The notes: generated by a model not told the origin, from the sequence alone. 64,000 bases of DNA from Novosphingobium sp. SG707 (GCF_012275515.1 NZ_JAAZQL010000007.1:1-64000), one strand, 5' to 3'; shown: positions 9,201-18,414, numbered from the stretch's first letter. Numbers and translations are program-made.

Positions 9201-9712
9201 TTTACCGATATCCTGGCCAAGAACCCGTCGCCGGTCGCGGCAGAGGCCGTCGTGAGGATCGGCGAGTTGTTTGCGATCGAGCGCGACATCAAGGGCGCGC
9301 CACCGGACGAACGGCGGGGGGGGGGGGGGCGCCAGCAACTGGCCGCCCCGAAGCTGACTGCCTTGCGGCCATGGCTCGAAGCACAGATGCGCGGGTTGTC
9401 GTCAGACAGCGCGCTGGCGAAGGCATGCCGCTATCCGCTCAATCGTTGGGTGGCGATGACCCGCTATTGCGACAATGGCCTGCTCGAGATCTGCAACAAC
9501 CTTGTCGAGAATGCCCTGCGTGGTGTTGCCCTCGGCCGCCGCAACTGGATGTTCGTGGGCTCGACCAAGGGCGGAGACGCCTCGGCGCTGTTCTATTCCC
9601 TCGTCGAGACCTGTCGCCTTAACGGTGTGGAGCCCGAGGCCTGGTTCACCGACGTCATCGCGCGTATCGGCAATCATCCCATCAACCGGATCGACGAATT
9701 GCTCCCTTGTTG
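9174..9712 (+). mobile_element. IS66-family TnpC transposase, C-terminal fragment
   Basis: The frame encodes the last third of an IS66 TnpC: HKAHFRRKFTDIL, a middle region AKACRYPLNRWVAMTRYCDNG, then NNLVENALRGVALGRRNWMF, GSTKGGDASALFYSLVETC and the terminal HPINRIDELLPC. The N-terminal helix-turn-helix, zinc-binding part and first catalytic residues are absent. A run of 12 G at 9316-9327 sits in a normally basic, variable loop. Neither tnpA nor tnpB is present. After RIDELLPC the sequence changes to the 5' leader of the next IS element. Confidence 0.8.
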
Positions 9713-9786
9713 GGGTGGACGGCTCCCAACGGCATCGCAATGTGCCAGAGTGAGTGCGTTGCAAGACTCAATCGAGGGAGCCGCCC

Positions 9787-10626
9787 GTGGAGCAAATTAC
9801 CCGCATAGGCATGGATACATCAAAGAACGTTTTTCAACTGCATGGCGTCGATGCAGCGGATGCAGAAGCTCTCTGCGAAGCGGTAAGCCGCCCAACAATG
9901 CGCTTCGTTCCCGTCAAGACTGCAGAACAACAGGCGACGCTCATGTTGGTCGGGGTGCGCGAAAGGCTCATCCAGAAGGGCACCCAGCTCGTCAACGCTA
10001 TACGAGGGTATGGCGCGGAGTTCGGCATCACCGCAGCGACGGATGCATGTCGCGTCGTACCGCTTCTTGACCGCATTGCGGCAGATGAAGCGATACCCGA
10101 ATTGGCGCGCGAACTTTTTGCGCTGCAGGCAAAGGAATACGCGCAGCTCCAGCGCGAGATCGAACGGATCGACGCGAAGCTGATGGAATGGCACCGCAAC
10201 GACGAATGCAGTCAGCGACTGGCCAAAATTCCCGGCGTTGGGCCTATCGGCGCGACCTTGCTCATGATGAAAACGCCCGATCCGCATCTATTCTAATCCG
10301 GTCGGGATTTTGCGGCATGGATGGGCCTCACTCCCAAAGATCACTCGACCGCCGGCAAGACAAGACACGGCGTTATCACGCGCGCTGGTGACGAGCTTCT
10401 CAGAAGCACGCTCGTGGTCGGAGCCACCGCAGTCGTTCAGCACGCCCGCAATGGGCGAGGCAGGAATCTCACACCATGGCTTATCGGCTTGATTGCACGA
10501 AAATCGCCTAAGCTCGTTGCGGTTGCCGTTGCTAACAAAGCCGCACGTGTCGCGTGGAAACTCATGGTGAGCGGCGAGCGATACCAGTGCGTCGCGTCGC
10601 CCGCGCTAACTGCGGTAGCAGCATAA
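9787..10626 (+). mobile_element. IS110-family (IS1111-type) transposase with deletion and nonsense codon
   Basis: The gene starts at GTG 9787 behind a GAGGGAGCC leader, reading VEQITRIGMDTSKNVFQLHGV, which contains the first catalytic Asp. It then jumps to DAADAEALCEAVSRPTMRF, so about 70 residues that normally lie between them, including the Glu region, are missing in frame. A TAA at 10294-10296 interrupts DPHLF*SGRDFAAWMGLTPKDH, and the same frame continues to 10626 with STAGKTRHGVITRAGDELL. Both lesions make it inactive. The remainder is well conserved, so decay looks recent. Confidence 0.82.
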
Positions 10627-10906
10627 GAATTAGCCAGGGACGATGAGCAAAATATCAATGCTATCGTACTGAGCTGATCCGTGATCTTGCATGAAGAGAG
10701 CAGATGGTGCGATCGATCGATCCGAGGCGTGTGACACTCCGTCAGTTCCAGTGGCCATCACAGGCCGCTGCCTTGTTGGGAACACACACCGCGGAAACCA
10801 TCTTGGCCAGCGGTCACGTGCGACCGCACCGAAAGGCCGGACATATGGAAGCAAGCGATCCGATCAAATTTTCCGTTCAGCCCTTGCAAGAGGGAGCCGT
10901 CCACAT

Positions 10907-11587
10907 ATGGAACTGGCAGGCGGCAAACGGGATCCAGAACCTGGAGCAGGCCGCTTGAGCAACGCCTTCGTCGCACGGATGACGATCACGCTGGATGATG
11001 TGACGCCGGTGGTGAGCCGCGTCATCGAAGTGCCGTTGGGCATCCGCCTCGACCGGCTGCACAGCGTCTTCCAGGCAGCGCTGGCGTGGACGGACAGCCA
11101 CCTGTGGAAATTGACCTTTGGCCATACGGGCTTCGGGATCCCCGATCCGTCTTACGGCTTTGACGGCCCGCTTAATGCCCACAAAACGACCTTGGCTCAG
11201 GCACTCGAGGGCATGCGAGGCAAGACCTTCCGTTACCTCTATGACTTTGGCGATACGTGGGAGCACAGCGTCAAGATCCAGGGCATCGCCCCTGCCGATC
11301 CCCATGGCAGCTATCCGCGTTTGATCGCCGCCACGGGCATGCGGCCACCAGAGGATTCAGGCGGTCCCTGGGGTTACGCCGAGAAGCTGGAAGCGCTTGC
11401 AGATCCGGCCCATGAGCATCACGAAGAGGTTCTCGATGCCCTGGGCGACGACCATGATCCAAATGCTAAGCCCAACATCGATATGATCCACGACAGCTTT
11501 GCGGCACTGGCAAAGAAATGGGCGCCTCGCACACGAAAGGCCAAAAAGGCCACGTCAACGCCGCATTCCATCGGCGCTTACCGTTGA
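10907..11587 (+). CDS. Plasmid pRiA4b ORF-3-like protein
   Basis: The protein (226 residues from ATG 10907, preceded by AGGGAG) matches the plasmid pRiA4b ORF-3-like family, which is common on plasmids and next to IS elements and has no established function. Family features are ITLDDVTPVVSRVIEVPLG, LDRLHSVFQAALAWTDSHLW, the YLYDFGDTWEHSVKI core and ATGMRPPEDSGGPWGY. The last few residues (about from ATSTPH) run into the edge of the IS630 remnant, so the original C terminus may have been altered. An internal ATG at 10980 is a possible alternative start. Confidence 0.72.
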   Translation: MELAGGKRDPEPGAGRLSNAFVARMTITLDDVTPVVSRVIEVPLGIRLDRLHSVFQAALAWTDSHLWKLTFGHTGFGIPDPSYGFDGPLNAHKTTLAQALEGMRGKTFRYLYDFGDTWEHSVKIQGIAPADPHGSYPRLIAATGMRPPEDSGGPWGYAEKLEALADPAHEHHEEVLDALGDDHDPNAKPNIDMIHDSFAALAKKWAPRTRKAKKATSTPHSIGAYR

Positions 11588-11591
11588 TCGG

Positions 11592-12437
11592 TGGACGCCT
11601 CGCTGCAATTGCTTGCGCGTCAGTTCGGCGAACCAGCGTTCGACCTGATTGATCCAGGATGCCGATGTCGGCGTGAAGTGCACGTGCCAGTGCGGACGAC
11701 GCGCGAGTCAGGCCTTGATCCGGGGCGTCTTGTGGGTGGCATAGTTGTCCATCACGAGGTGGACCTCGGGACCTTCGGGCATTGCCGCATCGATCTGCTT
11801 GAGAAAGTCGAGGAACTCGGTCGCGTGATGCCGCTTGTAACATTTTTCGATCACGGCACCCGTGGCAATGTCGAGCGCGGCGAACAGCGATGTCGTGCCG
11901 TTGCGGATGTAGGTATGGGTGCGCCGCTCCGGGACGCCAAGCGCCATGGGCAGCAGCGGCTGTTCGCGATCAAGCGCCTGGATCTGCGATTTCTCGTCCA
12001 CGCACAGTACCACCGCACGGTTCGGAGGCGACAGGTAAAGACCGACAATGTCCTGCACCTTGTCGACGAACAGCGGATCGCTCGACAGCTTGAACGTCTC
12101 CGACCGATGTGGCTGCAGGCCGAATGCGCCCCAAATCCGACGGATTGTTGTGTGCGACAGCGCGGCCTCGGCCGCCATCGACCGGATCGACCAGTGCGTG
12201 GTATTCTTGGGCGTGGTGTTCAGCGTGCGCTCAATCAATTGCGCCACTTGCTGACCGTGTGTTCGTGAACCACGAGTGACTCGGCAACCTCCTTGCTTTG
12301 CAACCCGTCCGCGCACAGCAGGATCATCCGGCAGCGGTCTGATAACAGCGCGGGGCTTTGTGACGCCGCACCTGCGTTTCAAGGAACGCACGATCGCCTG
12401 CACTCAACGCCAACACATCCGCCGGACGACCAACCAT
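11592..12437 (-). mobile_element. IS630-family transposase, multiply disrupted
   Basis: From ATG 12437 the frame reads MVGRPADVLALSAGDRAFL, then a shift leads to LLSDRCRMILLCADGLQSKE and a stop after HEHTVSKWRN. In a third frame the DDE core follows: VAQLIERTL, THWSIRSMAAE, LCVDEKSQIQALDREQPLLP, FLDFLKQIDAAMPEGPEVHL and MDNYATHKTPRIKA. A TGA then replaces the Trp codon of the expected KAWLARRPH, and the C-terminal FTPTSASWINQVERWFAELT follows. The element ends abruptly at HRST near 11592. At least two indels and one nonsense codon make it a pseudogene. Confidence 0.82.
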
Positions 12438-12594
12438 CCATGCCTCCTGCTACCACCAGAAAGCATATGCAATGTAGCTTGCTTCAGTTCCAGGTGACTA
12501 GCTTCAGGACCTGTCATTGCAGAGCTTGACCGTGCCAATCCTTGGAATGGAGGTGAAGTGCAGCAGCACCGTATCCAACCTCCTGCGCAGACGA

Positions 12595-13974
12595 TCAGGC
12601 GAAGTCTACGCCTCCTTGCGTTTCATGCTCCAAAACATGGCTGACGAATTGCAGTGCGGTGCTCAATTCAGCCCGGCTTAGGACACCGCCGAGTGAGATT
12701 CGCACCGCTTCGACCGGCATATCGGCAACGGTGAAGGCATCGCTGACAACTACACTCAGATCCGAGGTCCGCATCCGCGCGGCGAAAGCTGAGCGTTGCC
12801 ATGGTTCAGGCAAAGCCATCCATAGATGGAAGCCTTCCCGATTGGTAACATATGTGCCGGCGGGAAGAATCTCAGCAACGAGCTTCTGCCTTGCCGCACA
12901 TTCCCTGCGTAAGGCATGAACTACTTGCCACGCCGTCCCGTCCTCGATCCACTGGGTCGAAAGCGCGGTGGTCAACGGCGAGGCCATGACGGCGGCGGTG
13001 CGCAGGATCGCGCTGACCGGCCAGAGCTGGCGCTGATCGGGCGCGACCAGATGGGCGATGCGCAACCCCGCCCCGATGCATTTCGACAAACTGGCCACAT
13101 ACCACGTGATATCAGGCGCCAGCTTGGCAAAAGCGGGCGGCGGGCGCAGCAAAAGCGAACTATAGGCATCGTCCTCGATGATCGTCACATGATGGCGCCG
13201 CGCCACCTCGATTATGGCCAGACGGCGCTCCTGCCCACAGGTCGAGGTGGTGGGGTTGAGCAGGGTGGGGTTGAGATAAAGCACCCGCGCGCTGCGCATC
13301 CGGCAGGCTTCCTCGAAAGCGTCCGGCTCGATCCCCTCATCGTCTATCGGCAGGCCGATCAGCTGCAGCCCCAGCCGCCCCGCCACCGCCTTGATGCCGG
13401 GATAGGTCAGCGCCTCGCACATCAGCCCATCACCCGGCTGGGTCAGCGTCTGGAGGATCGCCTGAAAGGCCAGATGCGTGCCGGGACAGATCACCAGTCT
13501 TTCCGGCGGGATCGTTAATCCGCGCTCCGCCAGAAAATGCCCGGCGACCTCGCGCTGAACATAGGTGCCACCAAAGGCCTGATAACGCAGCAGAGTGGGC
13601 AGATCGCGGGAAATCTTGACGAACCCGGCCTGCATTCGGTCCACCAGAGCGCGATCCTCAGGCTCCGGCGCAAGGTTCATGGTCAGGTCGGCCACCGAGG
13701 GGCGCTGGGCCGGACGCAACCTGCGGGGCTGACCAGCCACGAAAGTGCCCTGCCCAGTGCGCGATTCGATCAGGCCGCGCTTCTGCGCCTCGACATAGCC
13801 GCGCGCGACGGTGGTGAAATTGATCCCCAGCCTTTTGGCCAGATCGCGCTGGGGCGGCAGGCGATCAGACACGCGCAGGCGCCCCTCCTGCATGTCATGG
13901 GCGATGGCATCGGCAATGGCCTTGTAATGCGGTTTGCCAAAGCGTTCGAGATCGGGCGTCCAGGAATCGGGCAT
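12595..13974 (-). CDS. MocR-family regulator (GntR helix-turn-helix plus aminotransferase domain)
   Basis: This 459-residue protein joins an N-terminal GntR winged helix (about residues 10-80, HYKAIADAIAHDMQEGRLRV and RLGINFTTVARGYVEAQKRG) to a fold-type-I PLP aminotransferase domain (about 110-450). The cofactor region includes YLNPTLLNPTTST and the presumed Schiff-base lysine in SLSKCIGAGLRIAHLV. MocR proteins sense PLP adducts or amino compounds and usually control the divergent gene. Here that is the Nit1C cluster starting at 14322, with a 347-bp shared control region holding repeated half-sites. It is the obvious candidate regulator of the cluster. Published Nit1C clusters are often paired with a different regulator type, so this pairing is worth noting. 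Confidence 0.86.
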   Translation of the reverse strand: MPDSWTPDLERFGKPHYKAIADAIAHDMQEGRLRVSDRLPPQRDLAKRLGINFTTVARGYVEAQKRGLIESRTGQGTFVAGQPRRLRPAQRPSVADLTMNLAPEPEDRALVDRMQAGFVKISRDLPTLLRYQAFGGTYVQREVAGHFLAERGLTIPPERLVICPGTHLAFQAILQTLTQPGDGLMCEALTYPGIKAVAGRLGLQLIGLPIDDEGIEPDAFEEACRMRSARVLYLNPTLLNPTTSTCGQERRLAIIEVARRHHVTIIEDDAYSSLLLRPPPAFAKLAPDITWYVASLSKCIGAGLRIAHLVAPDQRQLWPVSAILRTAAVMASPLTTALSTQWIEDGTAWQVVHALRRECAARQKLVAEILPAGTYVTNREGFHLWMALPEPWQRSAFAARMRTSDLSVVVSDAFTVADMPVEAVRISLGGVLSRAELSTALQFVSHVLEHETQGGVDFA

Positions 13975-14006
13975 GGTCCCTCCTTGGGTGGAGACCCCTC
14001 ATAACT

Positions 14007-14255
14007 TGCAGTCAAAATGCAGTCAATCCGCGAATCACGGACGATCGATGATTTCGCAACATATGCCCCATATTTATGCAGCCAGCTGTAGCGGGTGCCT
14101 ATAAATTCAGCATTTTTCAACGAATTCGTCCTCTCATTCGCGATTTTATATTTCCACCAATTTCCATTCACCGCCCAAATAGAACTCTTTGCCGCGCAAC
14201 AAAAGCGATATTGAATGCATTTTATGACTGCATTCACTTCGGCCAATTGACTGTA
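14007..14255. promoter_or_regulatory. Repeated TGCAGTCAA half-sites between mocR and nitB
   Basis: TGCAGTCAA occurs twice in direct orientation at 14007-14015 and 14018-14026, exactly one helical turn (11 bp) apart, 33 bp from the regulator start. Its reverse complement appears twice on the nitB side: ATGACTGCA at 14224-14232 (8 of 9 matched) and TTGACTGTA at 14247-14255 (8 of 9), 23 bp or about two turns apart. Paired direct repeats are the usual operator form for MocR/GabR/PdxR regulators. The repeats are seen directly; binding by the adjacent regulator is inferred. The interval 14027-14223 is AT-rich with no gene. Confidence 0.6.
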
Positions 14256-14321
14256 AAACTTCCTTTCGACAGCCTGTATCCATCCCGAACGGGACCCCGA
14301 AACAGAATCTGGAGAAAGACC

Positions 14322-14804
14322 ATGCCCACCGTCACTGTCGCCCCCAACCAAAAGGGTGATTTCCTTGTCGATTACGAGGAGAAGGTCTTTGAGGACGTCA
14401 AGGCCGAGCCCGGTGAAAAGGCGCTGGTTACCTTCCACACCGTCGCGTTTGAAGGATCGGTCGGCCTTGTGAACCTGCTTCAGGCCACCCGCCTGCAGCG
14501 CAAAGGTTTCGAAACCAGCGTGCTGCTCTATGGCCCGGGCGTCACGCTGGGTATCCAGCGCGGCTTTCCCAAGCTGGGCGATGAAGCGTTTCCCGGCCAT
14601 CTGGCCATAAACAACCAGATCGAAAAATTCATGAAGGAAGGCGGCAAGGTCTATGCCTGCCGCTTTAGCCTTCAGGCGCTCTATGGCCACGGCGAAGGCG
14701 CGCTGATCCCCGGCATCCGCCCCATCGCGCCGCAGGACGTGCTGGACCTCATCCTGCTCCACCGCCGCGACAACGCCTTCATCCTCGACACCTGGACGCT
14801 TTAA
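14322..14804 (+). CDS. nitB: NitB, MSMEG_0572/Sll0783-family nitrogen-starvation protein
   Basis: This 160-residue soluble protein starts at ATG 14322 behind a clear GGAGAAAG. It matches the MSMEG_0572/Sll0783 family, the first structural gene of Nit1C clusters: FLVDYEEKVFEDVKAEPGEK, LVTFHTVAFEGSVGLVNLLQ, LLYGPGVTLGIQRGFP and the C-terminal RRDNAFILDTWTL. The fold resembles DsrE/DsrF-like small proteins (strand-helix pattern after LVTFHT), but no enzymatic activity is established. It is followed after 14 bp by the nitrilase gene. In cyanobacteria the homologue is induced by nitrogen limitation. Confidence 0.87.
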   Translation: MPTVTVAPNQKGDFLVDYEEKVFEDVKAEPGEKALVTFHTVAFEGSVGLVNLLQATRLQRKGFETSVLLYGPGVTLGIQRGFPKLGDEAFPGHLAINNQIEKFMKEGGKVYACRFSLQALYGHGEGALIPGIRPIAPQDVLDLILLHRRDNAFILDTWTL

Positions 14805-14818
14805 GGGAGATCGGGTCG

Positions 14819-15841
14819 ATGGAGGAGAATGGCTACGACAAGCGGGTCGTCCGCGCCGCCGCGGTTCAGATCGCCCCGGTGCTGGACCACGCAGGGGGCA
14901 CATTGGAACGCGTGCTGAACGCCATCGCCGAGGGCGCGGGCAAGGACGTGCAATTCATGGTCTTTCCCGAGACCTTCCTGCCCTATTACCCCTATTTCTC
15001 CTTCATCGATCCGCCCTATCGCATGGGCGCCAAACATCTGGTGCTCTACGATCAGGCCGTAACGGTCCCCGGCCCGGTCACACAGGCCCTATCCGCCGCC
15101 GCACGGCGCCATGCGATGGTGCTGGTGATGGGCGTGAACGAGCGCGATGGCGGATCGCTCTACAATACCCAACTGATCTTCGATGCCGATGGCACGCTGG
15201 CGCTTAAACGCCGCAAGATCACCCCCACCTATCACGAACGCATGGTCTGGGGACAAGGTGATGGATCGGGCCTGCGGGCTGTCGATACATCCGTGGGCCG
15301 GGTTGGCGCGCTGGCCTGCTGGGAACATTACAATCCGCTGGCCCGCTATGCGCTGATGGCCGATGGCGAACAGATCCACGCCAGCCAGTTTCCCGGCTCG
15401 CTGGTCGGTCCGATCTTTCACGATCAGATCGAGGCCGCCATCCGCCACCATGCCGCCGAAAGCGCCTGTTTCGTGGTCAATGCCACAGGCTGGCTGACCG
15501 AGGAACAGCGCACGGCCATCGACCCCACCGGCGCCCATCACAAGGCGCTCTCGGGTGGCTGCTGCACCGCCATCATCTCGCCCGAAGGGCAGCATGTTGT
15601 GCCCCCCATGACGCAGGGCGAAGGGCTACTGATCGCCGATTGCGACCTTGCTCTGGTGATGAAGCGCAAGCGGATGATGGACAGCGTGGGCCATTACGCC
15701 CGCCCCGAATTGCTCCGCCTGCATCTCGACAACCGCCCCGCCCCAGCCCTGCACCTTGCCACCACGGAGAACCAAGATGACACCGACGAAAACAGCAACG
15801 ATGATCGCGCAGTTGCAGTCCTTCGGCATTCGGCTGTCTGA
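14819..15841 (+). CDS. nitC: NitC, Nit1-type nitrilase of the Nit1C cluster
   Basis: This 340-residue protein is a carbon-nitrogen hydrolase of the nitrilase branch, expected to hydrolyse a nitrile to an acid and ammonia. The catalytic triad is visible as E51 (VFPETFLPYYPYF), K133 (RRKITPTYHER) and C167 (GALACWEHYNPLARY). The position in the gene order nitBCDEFGH defines it as the cluster nitrilase. The last 65 nt overlap the start of nitD, giving an unusual Asp/Asn-rich tail (ENQDDTDENSNDD) that has no catalytic role I can see. The natural substrate is not established; literature links the whole cluster to growth on cyanide as nitrogen source. Confidence 0.9.
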   Translation: MEENGYDKRVVRAAAVQIAPVLDHAGGTLERVLNAIAEGAGKDVQFMVFPETFLPYYPYFSFIDPPYRMGAKHLVLYDQAVTVPGPVTQALSAAARRHAMVLVMGVNERDGGSLYNTQLIFDADGTLALKRRKITPTYHERMVWGQGDGSGLRAVDTSVGRVGALACWEHYNPLARYALMADGEQIHASQFPGSLVGPIFHDQIEAAIRHHAAESACFVVNATGWLTEEQRTAIDPTGAHHKALSGGCCTAIISPEGQHVVPPMTQGEGLLIADCDLALVMKRKRMMDSVGHYARPELLRLHLDNRPAPALHLATTENQDDTDENSNDDRAVAVLRHSAV

Positions 15842-16901
15842 TCCACGCGCAGGCGCATCGAGCCGTCGCGGCGGCGCCGGGCCATCGGATCATAAGGCTG
15901 TTACTATCGACGGCGTGACGGTCATGGTTCCGGTTCACACCCATGGCGCCTTCGACAGCCCCTTTGAGGCCGGGCGCCCCGATGCACAGGGTAACAGCGG
16001 GCTGAGCTGCGGCGGACAGGATCTGGGCATCATCGCCTTTCCGCCCCAACCCAAATTCTATGGCCTGACAACCGCAGACGGCATCCCCTATTCGCAGATC
16101 GCCACGCTGCATGGCCGCGATGTGCTGGCCACCACCGTGCTGCAAACCTGCATCCGCTATCAAAGCCGCGCCAAGACCTGCCAGTTCTGCGCCATCGGGC
16201 AATCGCTGGCGGCAGGGCGCACCATCGCGCACAAAACGCCCGCGCAACTGGCCGAAGTGGCCAAAGCCGCCGTCGAGTTGGATGGCGTCAAACATATGGT
16301 GATGACCACAGGCACGCCCGCCACGCCCGATCGCGGCGCCGGGGTTCTGGTGGAAAGCGCCCGCGCCATCCGCGCCGCCGTCGATCTGCCCATTCAGGCC
16401 CAGTGCGAGCCGCCCGATCATGATGGCTGGTTCACCACCATGCGCGAGGCCGGGATCGACACTTTGGGTATGCATCTGGAGGTAGTCACCCCCGACTTGC
16501 GCGCCCGCATCATGCCCGGCAAGGCCAGCGTGCCGATTGATCGCTATATGGATGCCTTCCGCGCCGCCGTGCCGGTCTTTGGCCGGGGGCAGGTTTCGAC
16601 CTATATCCTTGCAGGCCTTGGGGACAGCCGCGAGGCGCTGCTCGCCATCGCGCAGGAACTGATCGCCATCGGCGTCTATCCCTTTGTCGTGCCCTTTGTG
16701 CCTATTTCGGGCACGCCGCTCGAAAGCCACCCCTCGCCCACGCCCGAATTCATGGCCTCGGTGCTCGAACCTCTGGCCGCGATGCTGGCCCAGGGCGGGA
16801 TGGCGGCGGAAAAGGTCAAGGCGGGCTGCGCGCGCTGCGGCGCCTGCTCGGCGCTCTCCACCTTTGAAAAGCTGCGCCGGCCCGCAGCGCAGGTGGTATA
16901 A
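15777..16901 (+). CDS. nitD: NitD, MSMEG_0568-family radical SAM protein
   Basis: This 374-residue protein is the radical SAM enzyme of the cluster. The [4Fe-4S] ligands appear as C125-x9-C135-x2-C138 (TCIRYQSRAKTCQFCAIG), wider than the usual Cx3Cx2C but matching the Cx2C end. The barrel continues with HMVMTTGTPATPD, IQAQCEPPD, LGMHLEVVTPD and VSTYILAGLGDSREALL. A second cysteine set CARCGAC lies at the C terminus, possibly binding another cluster or zinc. I chose ATG 15777 (GGAGAACCAAG upstream), which overlaps nitC. The reaction is unknown; the context points to modification of a nitrile-derived or nitrogen-rich small molecule. Confidence 0.87.
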   Translation: MTPTKTATMIAQLQSFGIRLSDPRAGASSRRGGAGPSDHKAVTIDGVTVMVPVHTHGAFDSPFEAGRPDAQGNSGLSCGGQDLGIIAFPPQPKFYGLTTADGIPYSQIATLHGRDVLATTVLQTCIRYQSRAKTCQFCAIGQSLAAGRTIAHKTPAQLAEVAKAAVELDGVKHMVMTTGTPATPDRGAGVLVESARAIRAAVDLPIQAQCEPPDHDGWFTTMREAGIDTLGMHLEVVTPDLRARIMPGKASVPIDRYMDAFRAAVPVFGRGQVSTYILAGLGDSREALLAIAQELIAIGVYPFVVPFVPISGTPLESHPSPTPEFMASVLEPLAAMLAQGGMAAEKVKAGCARCGACSALSTFEKLRRPAAQVV

Positions 16902-17443
16902 TGGACCTGGCCTCCCCCGCCCCCTTCCGCTCGCCCGATTATATCGTGCGCTATGCCACGCAAAGCTGGGAACTGGCCGGGGCTGCCGCGCTGCGCCATG
17001 CCGTCTTCTGCGCCGAACAGGGTCTGTTTGCCCATCATGATCGCGACGATGTGGACGCGCTGGCCACGCCCATCGTTGCCCTCTCGATGATCGGCGGACA
17101 GCCCGACGAGGTGATCGGCACGGTGCGCATCCACTCGCCCGAACCGGGCCTGTGGTGGGGTTCACGCCTGGCCGTGGCCGCCTCGCACCGGACGGTGGGG
17201 ACGATCGGCCCGGCCTTGATCCGTCTGGCTGTCAGCACCGCCCATGCGCGCGGCTGCACCCGCTTTCTCGCCCATGTGCAGGCACGCAACGAATTGCTGT
17301 TTCGCCGGATGAAATGGGAAAGGATCGACATGCTCGATCTGCACGACAGCCCCCATGCGCTGATGCAGGCCGATCTCTCGCATTATCCCCCCATCGCCGA
17401 TGGCATCACGGGTTTGCGCACCGAAACAAGGCGCGCGGCATGA
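16901..17443 (+). CDS. nitE: NitE, GNAT-type acyltransferase of Nit1C
   Basis: This 180-residue protein corresponds to the acetyltransferase gene of Nit1C (MSMEG_0567 / Sll0787 N-terminal type). It starts FRSPDYIVRYATQSWELAGA with AALRHAVFCAEQGLF, a pattern shared with autoinducer-synthase-like GNATs. The acetyl-CoA region is SRLAVAASHRTVGTIGPALI, and ARGCTRFLAHVQARNELLFR follows. Its ATG shares one base with the nitD stop (TAATG). It probably acylates an amine produced in the pathway; acceptor and acyl donor are unknown. Confidence 0.83.
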   Translation: MDLASPAPFRSPDYIVRYATQSWELAGAAALRHAVFCAEQGLFAHHDRDDVDALATPIVALSMIGGQPDEVIGTVRIHSPEPGLWWGSRLAVAASHRTVGTIGPALIRLAVSTAHARGCTRFLAHVQARNELLFRRMKWERIDMLDLHDSPHALMQADLSHYPPIADGITGLRTETRRAA

Positions 17444-18414
17444 GCCGGGCTGCAGCCCTCGCAGCAATGATCCGTGACAGTCGGGGCATGGCCCATAAGG
17501 CTGACATCGCCCCGGTGATGCGCGCGCTGGGCCTGAACAGCGGCGGCGCCGTTCCGGTGGGTGACGATGCCGCCGCGATCCCCGATGGCGACGGCCACCT
17601 GTTGCTGGCCATCGAAGGGTTCGTCGAGGACTTCATCACGGCCGACCCGTGGTTTGCCGGTTATTGCGGCGTGATGGTCAATGTCAGCGACATCTTAGCC
17701 ATGGGTGGCCGCCCGCTGGCGGTGGTCGATGCGTTGTGGGCCGATGGCGAAGGCTCAGCCTCCCCCATGCTGGCCGGGATGCGCGAGGCGGCGCGGCGCT
17801 ATGGCGTGCCGATTGTGGGCGGCCATTCCAACTTAAAGGCCAAGGGCGGGCAATTGGCCGTCGCCATTCTGGGCCGGGCCGACCATGTAATCACCAGTTT
17901 CGATGCGCAGCCGGGCGATGCCTTGCTGATGGCGGTCGATCTGGCCGGGCGCTTTCGCGATCCCTTCCCATGGTGGGATGCCAGCACCGGGGCCGGCGAC
18001 GAGCATTTGCGCACGCTCCTGTCGATCATGCCCGATCTGGCATCGCAGAGGCGCCTGACGGCCGCCAAGGACATCAGCATGGCGGGCCCCATCGGCACCG
18101 CCATCATGCTGGCTGAAGCGTCAAAGGTAGGGCTGGAGATCGACCTCGACGCCGCGCCCCGCCCGGTCGGCGTGGCATGGGAGCGCTGGCTCAGCGCCTT
18201 TCCCAGCTTCGGTTTTGTGATGACCGCGCCGCCGGACAATGCCCCGGCCATCATCGCCCGGTTCAAAAACACTGGCGTGGCCTGCGCCCGGATCGGCACG
18301 GCCACCGCCGCTGCGCAGATCCGCCTTCGGATGGATGAGCAGGAGGCCATCGTTTGGAGCGCCGATACGCCGCTGATCGGCTGTCATGCCTCCATGGAGA
18401 AAACCCATGCCTGA
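17440..18414 (+). CDS. nitF: NitF, AIR synthase (PurM)-related ATP-binding protein
   Basis: This 324-residue protein resembles the PurM/AIR-synthase superfamily (PurM, ThiL, HypE, SelD). The N-terminal domain has PVGDDAAAIPDGDGHLLLAI and VNVSDILAMGGRPLAVVDAL, the usual ATP/Mg binding strands with acidic residues. The C-terminal domain has KDISMAGPIGTAIMLAEAS and FPSFGFVMTAPPDNAPAI. In other clusters it is sometimes fused to the GNAT domain; here it is separate and overlaps nitE by ATGA. The likely role is ATP-dependent activation of an amide or carboxylate oxygen, inferred from the superfamily. Confidence 0.86.
   Translation: MSRAAALAAMIRDSRGMAHKADIAPVMRALGLNSGGAVPVGDDAAAIPDGDGHLLLAIEGFVEDFITADPWFAGYCGVMVNVSDILAMGGRPLAVVDALWADGEGSASPMLAGMREAARRYGVPIVGGHSNLKAKGGQLAVAILGRADHVITSFDAQPGDALLMAVDLAGRFRDPFPWWDASTGAGDEHLRTLLSIMPDLASQRRLTAAKDISMAGPIGTAIMLAEASKVGLEIDLDAAPRPVGVAWERWLSAFPSFGFVMTAPPDNAPAIIARFKNTGVACARIGTATAAAQIRLRMDEQEAIVWSADTPLIGCHASMEKTHA

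Noticed and set aside
15573..17165. A 530-codon open frame on the minus strand opposite nitC, nitD and nitE
   Set aside because: It is antiparallel to three well-supported genes, is rich in Arg, Gly and His as expected for a shadow frame in GC-rich DNA, and shows no domain.
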